A stretch of 5,125 bases of DNA, taken from positions 1-5,125 of the forward strand of contig CAMOQW010000099.1 in assembly GCA_946623195.1 (NCBI GenBank), given 5' to 3'. The notes under the pieces were generated by a model. That model saw nothing but the letters and a program-made list of their open reading frames with translations, was not told where the DNA came from and made no database searches. Shown piece by piece: positions 1-5,125 of the stretch. Position 1 is the first letter of the stretch. Every line of letters starts with the position of its first letter. Both the position numbers and the translations under genes were made by a program. This DNA is from an uncultured Prevotella sp. (GTDB lineage: Bacteria; Bacteroidota; Bacteroidia; Bacteroidales; Bacteroidaceae).

Positions 1-257
1 TCGTTCTTATATTCCTCAGAAGTCCACCACACCTTGTCGTGACTCTGTGCATCGTCAACGATGTACTTGTCCTTAGGCGAACGACCGGTATAGATACCTG
101 TCATTACGTTAACAGCGTTCAGCTCGGTGTTTACGCCCTTGTCGTAACCCTCGAGGCCAGCCTTTGTTTCCTCTTCAAAGAGGTACTCATACGATGGATT
201 GTGGGCAATCACGGTAGAACCGGTAATGCCATACTGAGTTAAATCTAACTTTGCCAT
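1..257 (-). CDS. pckA: Phosphoenolpyruvate carboxykinase (ATP), N-terminal 85 codons, cut by the window edge
   Basis: This is the N-terminal part of ATP-type PEP carboxykinase, a cytosolic enzyme interconverting oxaloacetate + ATP and PEP + CO2 + ADP. Read from the ATG at 257, it contains [14 protein letters not shown] (residues 17-30), which matches the family's 'NPSY' segment. It also contains [16 protein letters not shown] (52-67), a hallmark of the ATP-dependent family. Arg59 in TGRSPKDK aligns with E. coli Arg65, which binds the oxaloacetate/PEP carboxylate. The nucleotide-binding P-loop and metal ligands lie beyond the left edge. The family is about 530-540 residues, so roughly 450 are missing from view; nothing suggests the gene is broken. 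The frame is open to base 1 with two bases of an incomplete codon left over. There is no clear Shine-Dalgarno sequence; the leader is AT-rich. In Bacteroidales the enzyme usually runs toward oxaloacetate during succinate fermentation; that direction is inferred from the taxon, not seen in the sequence. Confidence 0.95.
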   Translation of the reverse strand, partial: MAKLDLTQYGITGSTVIAHNPSYEYLFEEETKAGLEGYDKGVNTELNAVNVMTGIYTGRSPKDKYIVDDAQSHDKVWWTSEEYKN

Positions 258-313
258 AATATAAATCTTTATTTTGTGAAATTTACTATTACCTATTTTT
301 ACGTTTGCGGCTG

Positions 314-345
314 CAAAGATACAAAGAAAAAAAGGAATATGCCAC
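314..345 (-). promoter_or_regulatory. Bacteroidota-type promoter of pckA (good -7, poor -33)
   Basis: On the minus strand TATCTTTG (321 to 314) is a perfect match to the Bacteroidota -7 consensus TAnnTTTG and continues as TTTGCAG. At the expected 19-21 bp upstream there is only GTGG (345 to 342) instead of TTTG. The predicted start of transcription is near 309, giving a leader of about 50 nt. The poor -33 suggests that an activator is needed; a perfect palindrome lies immediately upstream at 348-363. Confidence 0.65.
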
Positions 346-347
346 GA

Positions 348-363
348 GAATTAAGATTAATTC
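348..363. promoter_or_regulatory. Perfect 16-bp palindrome, candidate operator for pckA
   Basis: GAATTAA-GA-TTAATTC is a perfect 7-bp inverted repeat with a 2-bp centre. Its centre (355.5) lies about 45 bp upstream of the predicted pckA transcription start, a spacing typical of activator sites that overlap or adjoin a weak -33 element. It is about 95 bp before the tcdA -33 element, so pckA is the more likely target. The symmetry suits a dimeric helix-turn-helix regulator. Which regulator is unknown; a CRP-family carbon regulator is only a guess. Confidence 0.4.
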
Positions 364-413
364 ACTATCCTAAACCTCTTTTTGAGTTAAAGTATATAAA
401 ATAGCAGGCACAC

Positions 414-431
414 GCAACACTTTTGCAACAC
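414..431. repeat. Direct repeat GCAACAC-TTTT-GCAACAC between pckA and tcdA
   Basis: Two identical 7-bp copies (414-420 and 425-431) start 11 bp apart, about one helical turn, and end 26 bp before the tcdA -33 element. Tandem half-sites at this pitch are a common arrangement for response regulators that bind one face of DNA. The repeat is short enough to be chance, so the regulatory reading is inference. Confidence 0.3.
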
Positions 432-457
432 GGAGTTGACAATTCGCCGAAAGAGTG

Positions 458-488
458 TTTGATATTAGCGGGAAAAAGCGTACCTTTG
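458..488 (+). promoter_or_regulatory. Bacteroidota-type promoter of tcdA
   Basis: TTTG (458-461), then exactly 19 bp, then TACCTTTG (481-488), matches the Bacteroidota sigma-factor consensus TTTG-N19/21-TAnnTTTG at every defined position. Transcription is predicted to start near 493, leaving a leader of only about 18 nt before the ATG at 511. It is the best promoter match in the window. Confidence 0.8.
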
Positions 489-510
489 CAGGCAAAAAAG
501 CAGTAAAACG

Positions 511-1254
511 ATGGCAACAGACAGTGCTATATTCCACAGGAGCGAGTTATTATTAGGTGCCGACGCCATGAAGCGTATAGGCCAGAAACGCGTTATCATC
601 TTTGGTGTTGGAGGCGTGGGTTCATGGTGTGCCGAGAGCCTGGTGCGCAGTGGCATCCGCCAGTTGACGATTGTCGACTCCGACCGTGTGTGCATCACCA
701 ACATCAACCGCCAGTTGATGGCCACCACGCTGACAGTAGGACAGGTAAAGGTTGACGCCCTGAAGGAGCGTCTGCTGGCCATCAATCCTGAGGCTGAGAT
801 TACGGCGCTGCAGCAGGTCTTCTCCGAAGAGACGGCCGACAGTTTTGCTCTTGGCACTTACGACTATATTATCGATGCCATCGACTCGCTGAAGGACAAG
901 GCGACGCTCATCCTGCTGGCATGTCAGACCAAAGCGAAACTCTTTTCGTCGATGGGGGCGGCACTAAAGATGGATCCCACGCGAATAGGAGTTACTGAGT
1001 TTTGGCGGGTGAAGGGCGACCCGCTGGCCCGTGCCCTTCGCAACAGGTTCAAGAAGAATAAGCAGTTCCCAAAGCACAAGTTCCAGTGTGTCTACAGCGA
1101 CGAACTGCTCCAGAACCGCAGCAGCCAGACGGCCGCCGACATTGAGGAGCTTGTGAGTCCCAAGGCTCAGGTCAACGGAAGCATCGTCCACATCACCGCC
1201 GTCTTCGGCTTCATGCTGGCCGGCCTGGTGGTGCAGGATGCCAGTGCGACATAA
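511..1254 (+). CDS. tcdA: tRNA threonylcarbamoyladenosine dehydratase (ThiF/E1-like family)
   Basis: TcdA uses ATP to convert t6A37 of ANN-decoding tRNAs into the cyclic form ct6A. It is a cytosolic member of the ThiF/MoeB/E1-like family. The 247-residue protein has the glycine-rich nucleotide loop FGVGGVGSW (31-39), then TIVDSDRV (53-60) and the NINRQ motif (64-68), which together form the adenylation site. DYIIDAIDS (118-126) is the usual strand after the Rossmann core. The central stretch KMDPTRIGV (153-161), DPLARALRNRFKK (170-182) and FQCVYSDE (191-198) follows E. coli TcdA (IDPTQIQV, DPLAAKLRERLK, DCVFSTE) and separates it from ThiF and MoeB. It ends with HITAVFGFMLAGLVV, like the E. 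coli C-terminal helix, and is slightly shorter than E. coli TcdA (268). No paired cysteines for zinc, as in MoeB/ThiF, are seen. The ATG at 511 sits just after a strong promoter and places the glycine loop at the usual distance. It is a single gene, divergent from pckA; the downstream upp has its own promoter. Confidence 0.92.
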   Translation: MATDSAIFHRSELLLGADAMKRIGQKRVIIFGVGGVGSWCAESLVRSGIRQLTIVDSDRVCITNINRQLMATTLTVGQVKVDALKERLLAINPEAEITALQQVFSEETADSFALGTYDYIIDAIDSLKDKATLILLACQTKAKLFSSMGAALKMDPTRIGVTEFWRVKGDPLARALRNRFKKNKQFPKHKFQCVYSDELLQNRSSQTAADIEELVSPKAQVNGSIVHITAVFGFMLAGLVVQDASAT

Positions 1255-1271
1255 TCTTTTTTGCTAAAACA

Positions 1272-1303
1272 TTTCCTTATTTCATCATTTCTTTGTACTT
1301 TTG
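1272..1303 (+). promoter_or_regulatory. Bacteroidota-type promoter of upp
   Basis: TACTTTTG (1296-1303) fits the -7 consensus TAnnTTTG and continues as TTTTGCAGC. With a 20-bp spacer the upstream element is TTTC (1272-1275), one base off TTTG. The predicted start of transcription near 1308 gives a leader of about 30 nt to the ATG at 1338. The site lies downstream of any in-frame TTG at 1293, which argues against that longer start. Co-transcription with tcdA by read-through is not excluded. Confidence 0.65.
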
Positions 1304-1337
1304 CAGCATTACTAACAAAAAAATCTTACTATTTACT

Positions 1338-2024
1338 ATGGAAGTCGTCAATTTCTCAGAACAAAACAGCGTGATGAACCACTTCATGGCTGAATTACGC
1401 GACAAGAAGTATCAGCAGAACCGCCTGCTGTTTCGTAACAACATCAAGCGCATCGGTCAGTTGATGGCCTACGAACTGTCCAAGACGCTGACCTATAAGC
1501 CCAAGACCATCACCACGCCTCTTGGCACCATCGACATTCCGCTGACGCGCCAAGAGGACATCGTGATAGCCACCGTGCTACGGGCCGGGCTGCCTTTCCA
1601 CGAGGGTTTCCTCAGCATGTTTGACGGCGCCGACAATGCCTTTGTGTCGGCATATCGTATGTATATCAACCGTGAACACACGGAGGTGGGTGTACATGCC
1701 GAATATATGGCCACGCCGAGCGTGAAAGGCAAGACGCTTATTATCGTCGACCCCATGCTGGCCACGGGAGGTTCGCTGGCTGCTGCCATCGAGGCGCTGA
1801 TGGAGGCCGGCAAGCCGAAGAAAATTCACGTTTGCTGTGTAATTGCCGCCCCGGAAGGCATCCAGGTGGTCCAGGATGCCCTGCCGGAAGACAGCACCAT
1901 TTGGTGTGCCGCCATCGACCGGGGCATGAACGAGCACAAGTACATCGTTCCGGGCTTTGGCGACTGTGGCGACCTCTGCTATGGCGAGAAGTTGCAGGCC
2001 TTCCACAAGGTAGCCGACCGGTAA
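1338..2024 (+). CDS. upp: Uracil phosphoribosyltransferase
   Basis: Upp makes UMP from uracil and PRPP, the main pyrimidine salvage step in the cytosol; it acts as an oligomer in known relatives. The 228-residue protein carries the type I phosphoribosyltransferase PRPP loop IIVDPMLATGGS (135-146), near-identical to the 'VDPMLATGGS' of bacterial UPRTs. It also has TVLRAGLPFHEGF (79-91), whose arginine region contacts PRPP, and the C-terminal uracil-binding segment IVPGFGDCGDLCYG (203-216), which corresponds to 'PGLGDAGDRIFGT' in E. coli. It is about 20 residues longer than E. coli Upp (208), mostly an N-terminal extension (MEVVNFSEQNSVMNHFMAEL). Cys210 stands where alanine is usual, and the arginine after the GD is replaced by leucine. 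I chose the ATG at 1338 because it follows the predicted transcription start near 1308; a TTG at 1293 in the same frame would precede it. No Shine-Dalgarno is evident. The stop codon lies 5 bp from that of the convergent korB. Confidence 0.96.
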   Translation: MEVVNFSEQNSVMNHFMAELRDKKYQQNRLLFRNNIKRIGQLMAYELSKTLTYKPKTITTPLGTIDIPLTRQEDIVIATVLRAGLPFHEGFLSMFDGADNAFVSAYRMYINREHTEVGVHAEYMATPSVKGKTLIIVDPMLATGGSLAAAIEALMEAGKPKKIHVCCVIAAPEGIQVVQDALPEDSTIWCAAIDRGMNEHKYIVPGFGDCGDLCYGEKLQAFHKVADR

Positions 2025-2029
2025 ACTAT

Positions 2030-3034
2030 TTATTTCACTTCCCAGGTGTCATTAGTCATCAGCAGCTCCTCGAAGTTGTGGTACTTCTTCTGAGCCGAGA
2101 CTTCTGCTATCTGGGCGGTAACGCTGTCGTCGTAAGTGGGAGCGTCCACATCGCGGATGACACCCAGGGCGACAGGGAATCCGTCGCCATTACCCATCAG
2201 GGCCAACTTCAGCTGTAGCGTGTTGTCTTCACAGTGGGCATCATGGATAAGCACGTCGCGTAGCGTATATCCATCCTCACCCAACCGGACAACCTTCAGG
2301 CCGAAGCCCTCTTGCACCAGTCCGAACTCATCGTTCTCGCCAAACACCAGTTTGTGACCGTGACGCACGTAGATGGCATTCTTCTTGCGGCCTTCCTTGT
2401 TATAGACACTCTCGTGGGTACCATCGTTGAAGATGACACAATTCTGCAGAATCTCACAAACGGCAGCACCCTTGTGCTCATAGGCAGCCTTCAGAATTTC
2501 GATGGTGCCGGGAGCATCGGTGGCCACCGCACGTGCAAAGAAGTGTCCACGGGCACCGAAACACAATTCCGCAGGGCGGAAGGGGTCTTCCACCGTTCCG
2601 TAAGGACTTGACTTCGATACGAATCCGCGAGGTGACGTGGGCGAATACTGCCCCTTGGTCAGACCGTAGATGCGATTGTTCAGCAGAATCATGTTCAGAT
2701 TGATGTTGCGGCGGTTGGCGTGGATGAAGTGGTTGCCACCGATAGCCAGTCCGTCGCCGTCGCCGCTCACCTGCCATACGGTCAGGTTGGGATTGGCCAC
2801 CTTGGCGCCGGTGGCAATGGCGGCAGCACGTCCGTGAATGGTGTTCATGCCGTAGGTAGCCATATAGTGAGGCAGACGGCTGGAACAGCCGATACCGCTG
2901 ATGACGGCAATATCCTCGGGGGGAACGCCGATTTCTGCTAATGCTTTGTGGAACGATGCCAGGAAGAAGTGGTCACCGCATCCGGGACACCAACGAGGCT
3001 GTCCTTTCTTATAATCGTTTGCTGTATATGCCAT
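2030..3034 (-). CDS. korB: 2-oxoglutarate:ferredoxin oxidoreductase, beta subunit
   Basis: This is the thiamine-diphosphate and iron-sulfur subunit of a 2-oxoacid:ferredoxin oxidoreductase, which with KorA catalyses 2-oxoglutarate + CoA + 2 oxidised ferredoxin to succinyl-CoA + CO2 + 2 reduced ferredoxin, reversibly in anaerobes. The 334-residue protein begins with the RWCPGCGDH motif (14-22), followed by GIGCSSRLPHYM (47-58). The ThDP/Mg motif runs from GDGDG (91-95) to NN (119-120). Cys16, Cys19, Cys50 and Cys199 match the four [4Fe-4S] ligands of the Sulfolobus enzyme in both spacing and position. A C-terminal region (about 205-334) is typical of the beta subunit. The length is at the upper end for KorB. 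The ATG at 3034 has a rare, clear Shine-Dalgarno (AGGA, 8 nt upstream). The gene is second in an operon, 44 bp after korA. Substrate preference is inferred from overall similarity; a branched-chain or other 2-oxoacid cannot be excluded from sequence alone. Confidence 0.94.
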   Translation of the reverse strand: MAYTANDYKKGQPRWCPGCGDHFFLASFHKALAEIGVPPEDIAVISGIGCSSRLPHYMATYGMNTIHGRAAAIATGAKVANPNLTVWQVSGDGDGLAIGGNHFIHANRRNINLNMILLNNRIYGLTKGQYSPTSPRGFVSKSSPYGTVEDPFRPAELCFGARGHFFARAVATDAPGTIEILKAAYEHKGAAVCEILQNCVIFNDGTHESVYNKEGRKKNAIYVRHGHKLVFGENDEFGLVQEGFGLKVVRLGEDGYTLRDVLIHDAHCEDNTLQLKLALMGNGDGFPVALGVIRDVDAPTYDDSVTAQIAEVSAQKKYHNFEELLMTNDTWEVK

Positions 3035-3042
3035 AATGGTTT

Positions 3043-3046
3043 TCCT
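3043..3046 (-). promoter_or_regulatory. Shine-Dalgarno of korB
   Basis: AAGGA-like sequence (AGGA at 3046 to 3043 on the minus strand) ends 8 nt before the korB ATG. This is unusual here: the other four genes have no comparable site, as is common in Bacteroidota. It lies at the edge of the third copy of the TAAAAAGG repeat. Confidence 0.6.
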
Positions 3047-3081
3047 TTTTACTTTTACCTTTTTATTTTTCTACCTTTTTA
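3044..3081 (-). repeat. Threefold TAAAAAGG repeat spanning the korA-korB junction
   Basis: On the coding (minus) strand TAAAAAGG occurs three times: 3081-3074, 3065-3058 and 3051-3044, spaced 16 and 14 bp. The first copy contains the korA stop codon TAA, and the last provides the korB Shine-Dalgarno. The whole 44-bp gap is almost pure purine apart from scattered T residues. Copies one and two extend to TAAAAAGGTA. It may be a degenerate tandem repeat or a deliberate run of ribosome-attracting sites; both readings are inference. Confidence 0.7.
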
Positions 3082-4926
3082 TTTCTTCAGGATGTCCTCG
3101 AAGGCATTCACCAACTCTTCTACGACGAAGGGCTGGCCCTTAACCTGGTTGAACTGGTAAGGCACGAAATTGTCCACTTTCATTCGCAAGTAGGCAGCCA
3201 ACTGCCCCATGTTCTGCTCGGCAACAACCACCTTTTTATATTTAGACAGCACTTCGGCCGTGTTCTTGGGTAGCGGGTTCAGATACTTGAACTGAGCCTG
3301 GGCTACCTTATAGCCTTTCTCGCGCAGCTCGTCCATTGCCGAATGCAGGTGGCCGTAGGTGGAGCCAAAGCCCACGATGAGCAGGTCGGCATCGGCTACG
3401 TCGCCAGCCACTTCGAGGTCTGGCACCTGTATGTTGGCTATCTTCTGCTGGCGAAGGCGCGTCATCAGGTCATGATTTTCGGGATTGGTAGAGATGGCAC
3501 CCGTCTCTGAGTCTTTCTCCAGACCACCAAGGATGTGGGTGAAGCCTTCGCGTCCGGGTACGGCCCAATAGCGTGTACCATTTTCGGCACGCATATAGGG
3601 TGTCCACCTACCCTTCAGCTCCTCAGGCACATAGGGAGGCGTGATGGCCTCCAGCTGACTCATCCGAGGCAGTTTGAAGGCTCCCGAACCATTGGCGATA
3701 TAGGCATCGGTCAGCAGCACCACGGGGGTCATGTGCTCCAGGGCTATCTTGCAGGCCTGATAGGCGGCATCGAAACAGTCGGCAGGACTGGTGGCAGCCA
3801 TCACGGGCATGGGGCTCTCTCCATTTCGGCCGAAGAGCACCTGCAACAAGTCGGTCTGTTCCGACTTGGTGGGCAGACCGGTGGCAGGACCGCCGCGCTG
3901 CACGTCGAGTACGACGAGGGGCAGTTCCATGATGACGGCCAGGTTCATGGCTTCCGACTTCAGGCAGATGCCAGGTCCTGACGTCGAGGTGACGCCCAAG
4001 GCTCCGGCAAAAGCGGCACCGAGGGCTGAGGCGGCCCCGGAAATCTCGTCCTCGCATTGTACGGTGGTCACCCCCAGCGACTTATGCTTCGACAATTCAT
4101 GCAGCACATCGGTGGCGGGGGTAATGGGGTAAGAACCCAGATAGAGCTTCAGACCGGCTTTCTCGGCAGCAGCTATGAAACCGTATGCCGTAGCCTTGTT
4201 TCCCGTAATGTCCATATAGCGACCCGGCTCCTTGTGCTTCGACTCTATGCGATAGACGTTCACAGCCGACGAATGGGTGTTATGGCCGTAGTCGTAGCCA
4301 GCCTGCACCACCTTGATGTTATTCTCGGCAATGGCGGGTTTCTTGGCGAATTTCTCTTTCAGGAAGTTGGCAACCAGCGACAGGTCGCGGTCAAAGAGCC
4401 AGCAAACCAGACCTAAGGCAAACATGTTGCGGCACTTCAGGACGGCCTTGTTGTCCATACCGCTGTCGGCCAGTGCGTCTTTCACCATCGTGGTCAGCGG
4501 ACACTGAATGACGTGGTCGGGGTCGATGCCCATCTCCCCTAAGTAGTCGTCTGTCTTGAATTCTGCTTTCTTCAGGTCGTTGGGCCCGAAGGAATCGGTG
4601 TCTATAATGATGGTAGCACCCGGTTTGGCATAACGATACTGCGTCTTCAGCGCAGCAGCGTTCATAGCCACCAGCACGTCGCACTTGTCGCCGGGCGTGT
4701 ACACCTTGCCGGCACCGATGTGCACCTGGAAGCCGCTGACGCCAGTCAGTGAACCTTGCGGAGCGCGGATGTCGGCGGGATAGTCGGGGAATGTTGAGAT
4801 ACCGTTGCCTACAGTGGCACTCACCGTGGAGAAGATGTTTCCAGCCAATTGCATACCATCGCCGGAATCACCTGAGAAACGAACAACCACCTGTTCGAGT
4901 TCCTTGATTTCTAATGTTTCAGCCAT
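3079..4926 (-). CDS. korA: 2-oxoglutarate:ferredoxin oxidoreductase, fused gamma-alpha subunit
   Basis: KorA is the substrate- and CoA-handling partner of KorB. The 615-residue protein is the fused gamma-alpha form. The gamma domain (about 12-200) has VVVRFSGDSGDGMQLAG (13-29), FPDYPADIRAPQGS (46-59) and VAMNAAALK (86-94). The alpha pyrimidine domain (about 245-440) has the signature GSYPITPATD (264-273), whose threonine contacts substrate in related enzymes. It continues with QCEDEISGAASALGAA (290-305), where Glu294 is the likely ThDP-contacting glutamate, STSGPGICLKSEA (314-326) and DVQRGGPATGLPTKSEQTD (341-359). A C-terminal domain II (about 513-600) includes LLIVGFGSTYG (515-525) and VVVAEQNMGQLA (567-578). 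No ferredoxin domain is fused and no delta subunit gene adjoins, so a separate ferredoxin must be the electron acceptor. I chose the ATG at 4926 because the reading frame's earlier ATG at 4983 lies upstream of the predicted transcription start near 4959. No Shine-Dalgarno is seen. Confidence 0.95.
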   Translation of the reverse strand: MAETLEIKELEQVVVRFSGDSGDGMQLAGNIFSTVSATVGNGISTFPDYPADIRAPQGSLTGVSGFQVHIGAGKVYTPGDKCDVLVAMNAAALKTQYRYAKPGATIIIDTDSFGPNDLKKAEFKTDDYLGEMGIDPDHVIQCPLTTMVKDALADSGMDNKAVLKCRNMFALGLVCWLFDRDLSLVANFLKEKFAKKPAIAENNIKVVQAGYDYGHNTHSSAVNVYRIESKHKEPGRYMDITGNKATAYGFIAAAEKAGLKLYLGSYPITPATDVLHELSKHKSLGVTTVQCEDEISGAASALGAAFAGALGVTSTSGPGICLKSEAMNLAVIMELPLVVLDVQRGGPATGLPTKSEQTDLLQVLFGRNGESPMPVMAATSPADCFDAAYQACKIALEHMTPVVLLTDAYIANGSGAFKLPRMSQLEAITPPYVPEELKGRWTPYMRAENGTRYWAVPGREGFTHILGGLEKDSETGAISTNPENHDLMTRLRQQKIANIQVPDLEVAGDVADADLLIVGFGSTYGHLHSAMDELREKGYKVAQAQFKYLNPLPKNTAEVLSKYKKVVVAEQNMGQLAAYLRMKVDNFVPYQFNQVKGQPFVVEELVNAFEDILKK

Positions 4927-4963
4927 CTTTATGATATTATATACATAAGTTCTTTTCCGACTG

Positions 4964-4995
4964 CAAAGGTCGCAATTATTCATCTATCTACCAAA
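4964..4995 (-). promoter_or_regulatory. Bacteroidota-type promoter of the korA-korB operon
   Basis: On the minus strand TTTG (4995 to 4992), a 20-bp spacer and GACCTTTG (4971 to 4964) match TTTG-N19/21-TAnnTTTG with one mismatch (G for the first T of the -7 box). The -7 box continues as TTTGCAG, as at the other three promoters. Transcription should start near 4959, giving a leader of about 33 nt before the korA ATG. This is the only promoter I can place for korA and korB together. Confidence 0.75.
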
Positions 4996-5041
4996 TATTT
5001 TACAATAAAAATGCAAAAAGGGGTCAATATTTAGCACTTGG

Positions 5042-5057
5042 GTGCATTTTTATGCAC
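5042..5057. promoter_or_regulatory. Perfect inverted repeat GTGCAT-TTTT-ATGCAC upstream of korA
   Basis: A 6-bp perfect stem with a TTTT loop lies about 90 bp upstream of the predicted korA transcription start. The word ATGCA/TGCAT also occurs at 5011-5015 and 5112-5117, so four copies fall in about 107 bp. It may be an operator for korAB or for an unseen gene beyond the right edge. It lacks a following T-run on either strand, so it is a poor intrinsic terminator. The rest of 4984-5125 is AT-rich, with no gene that I can support. Confidence 0.35.
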
Positions 5058-5125
5058 GCATTCGGAATGATTGCAGAAATAATTTGTTATCTTGTTGGTT
5101 GAATTAAAATAATGCATACTTAACT

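Noticed and set aside
418..425. Second -7-like box CACTTTTG in the pckA-tcdA spacer
   Set aside because: It lacks the leading TA start and has no TTTG at 19-21 bp upstream; the nearest TTTG (381-384) is 33 bp away.
465..857. 130-codon open frame on the minus strand opposite tcdA
   Set aside because: It lies antisense to a well-supported gene, has no recognisable domain, and runs over the tcdA promoter. The same applies to the other long open frames opposite or out of frame with upp, korB and korA.
1225..1262. Possible tcdA terminator: CTGGTG/TGCCAG stem (1225-1244) and a T6 run (1257-1262)
   Set aside because: The stem has two G-T wobbles and an 8-nt loop, lies inside the coding region, and is separated from the T-run by 12 nt. 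That is not a convincing intrinsic terminator.
1293..1337. N-terminal extension of Upp from a TTG at 1293 (MYFCSITNKKILLFT before the ATG)
   Set aside because: The extension would overlap the -7 box at 1296-1303 and start before the predicted transcription start near 1308. The ATG at 1338 begins protein with a normal character and length.
4927..4983. N-terminal extension of KorA with a CxxC (MNNCDLCSRKRTY...)
   Set aside because: Its codons cover the -7 box at 4971-4964 and begin upstream of the predicted start of transcription. The cysteine pair is therefore most likely a chance reading of promoter DNA.
4984..5125. Possible small gene or RNA at the right edge
   Set aside because: No open frame with a plausible start and length, no tRNA-like clover fold, and no promoter matching the Bacteroidota consensus pointing to the right could be found.
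1..5125. Mobile element, CRISPR array, defence or other novel system
   Set aside because: Every stretch over 300 bp is occupied by a recognised housekeeping or central-metabolism gene. There are no long terminal inverted repeats, transposase or integrase motifs, or spaced identical repeats.

Overview
The window looks like ordinary core-genome DNA from a member of the Bacteroidota, most likely the Bacteroidales and plausibly a Prevotella relative. The evidence is threefold. Promoters have the Bacteroidota form (a -33 TTTG and a -7 TAnnTTTG) rather than the E. coli -35/-10 form. Most genes lack Shine-Dalgarno sequences and instead have AT-rich leaders. All five proteins are of the types found in anaerobic gut Bacteroidales. 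The genus is a guess from composition and gene content. Coding DNA is moderately GC-rich and the intergenic DNA is strongly AT-rich.

Layout from left to right. Bases 1-257 (minus) hold the first 85 codons of ATP-dependent phosphoenolpyruvate carboxykinase (pckA), which runs off the left edge. A 253-bp divergent regulatory region follows (258-510), with the pckA promoter on the minus strand, the tcdA promoter on the plus strand, a perfect 16-bp palindrome and a short direct repeat. Bases 511-1254 (plus) encode the tRNA threonylcarbamoyladenosine dehydratase TcdA. An 83-bp gap carries a separate promoter for upp, the uracil phosphoribosyltransferase gene (1338-2024, plus). Only 5 bp after the upp stop codon lies the stop codon of korB. 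The korA-korB pair (minus; korA 3079-4926, korB 2030-3034) encodes a two-subunit 2-oxoacid, probably 2-oxoglutarate, ferredoxin oxidoreductase transcribed from a promoter at about 4964-4995. The right edge (4984-5125) is AT-rich DNA with no gene that I can support, but it has a small hairpin and a cluster of ATGCA words upstream of the korA promoter.

Functionally, pckA and korAB are central anaerobic carbon metabolism. In succinate-forming Bacteroidales, PckA commonly runs toward oxaloacetate, conserving ATP and fixing CO2 at the head of the succinate branch. KorAB interconverts succinyl-CoA and 2-oxoglutarate using ferredoxin. TcdA (tRNA modification) and Upp (pyrimidine salvage) are housekeeping genes with no obvious mechanistic link to them. 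I found no mobile element, CRISPR array, rRNA, tRNA, phage gene or defence gene, and no frameshift or broken gene. The points worth a second look are small: promoter architecture, operator-like repeats, a threefold ribosome-binding-site-like repeat between korA and korB, and the very tight upp/korB convergence. I see no previously undescribed biological system here.
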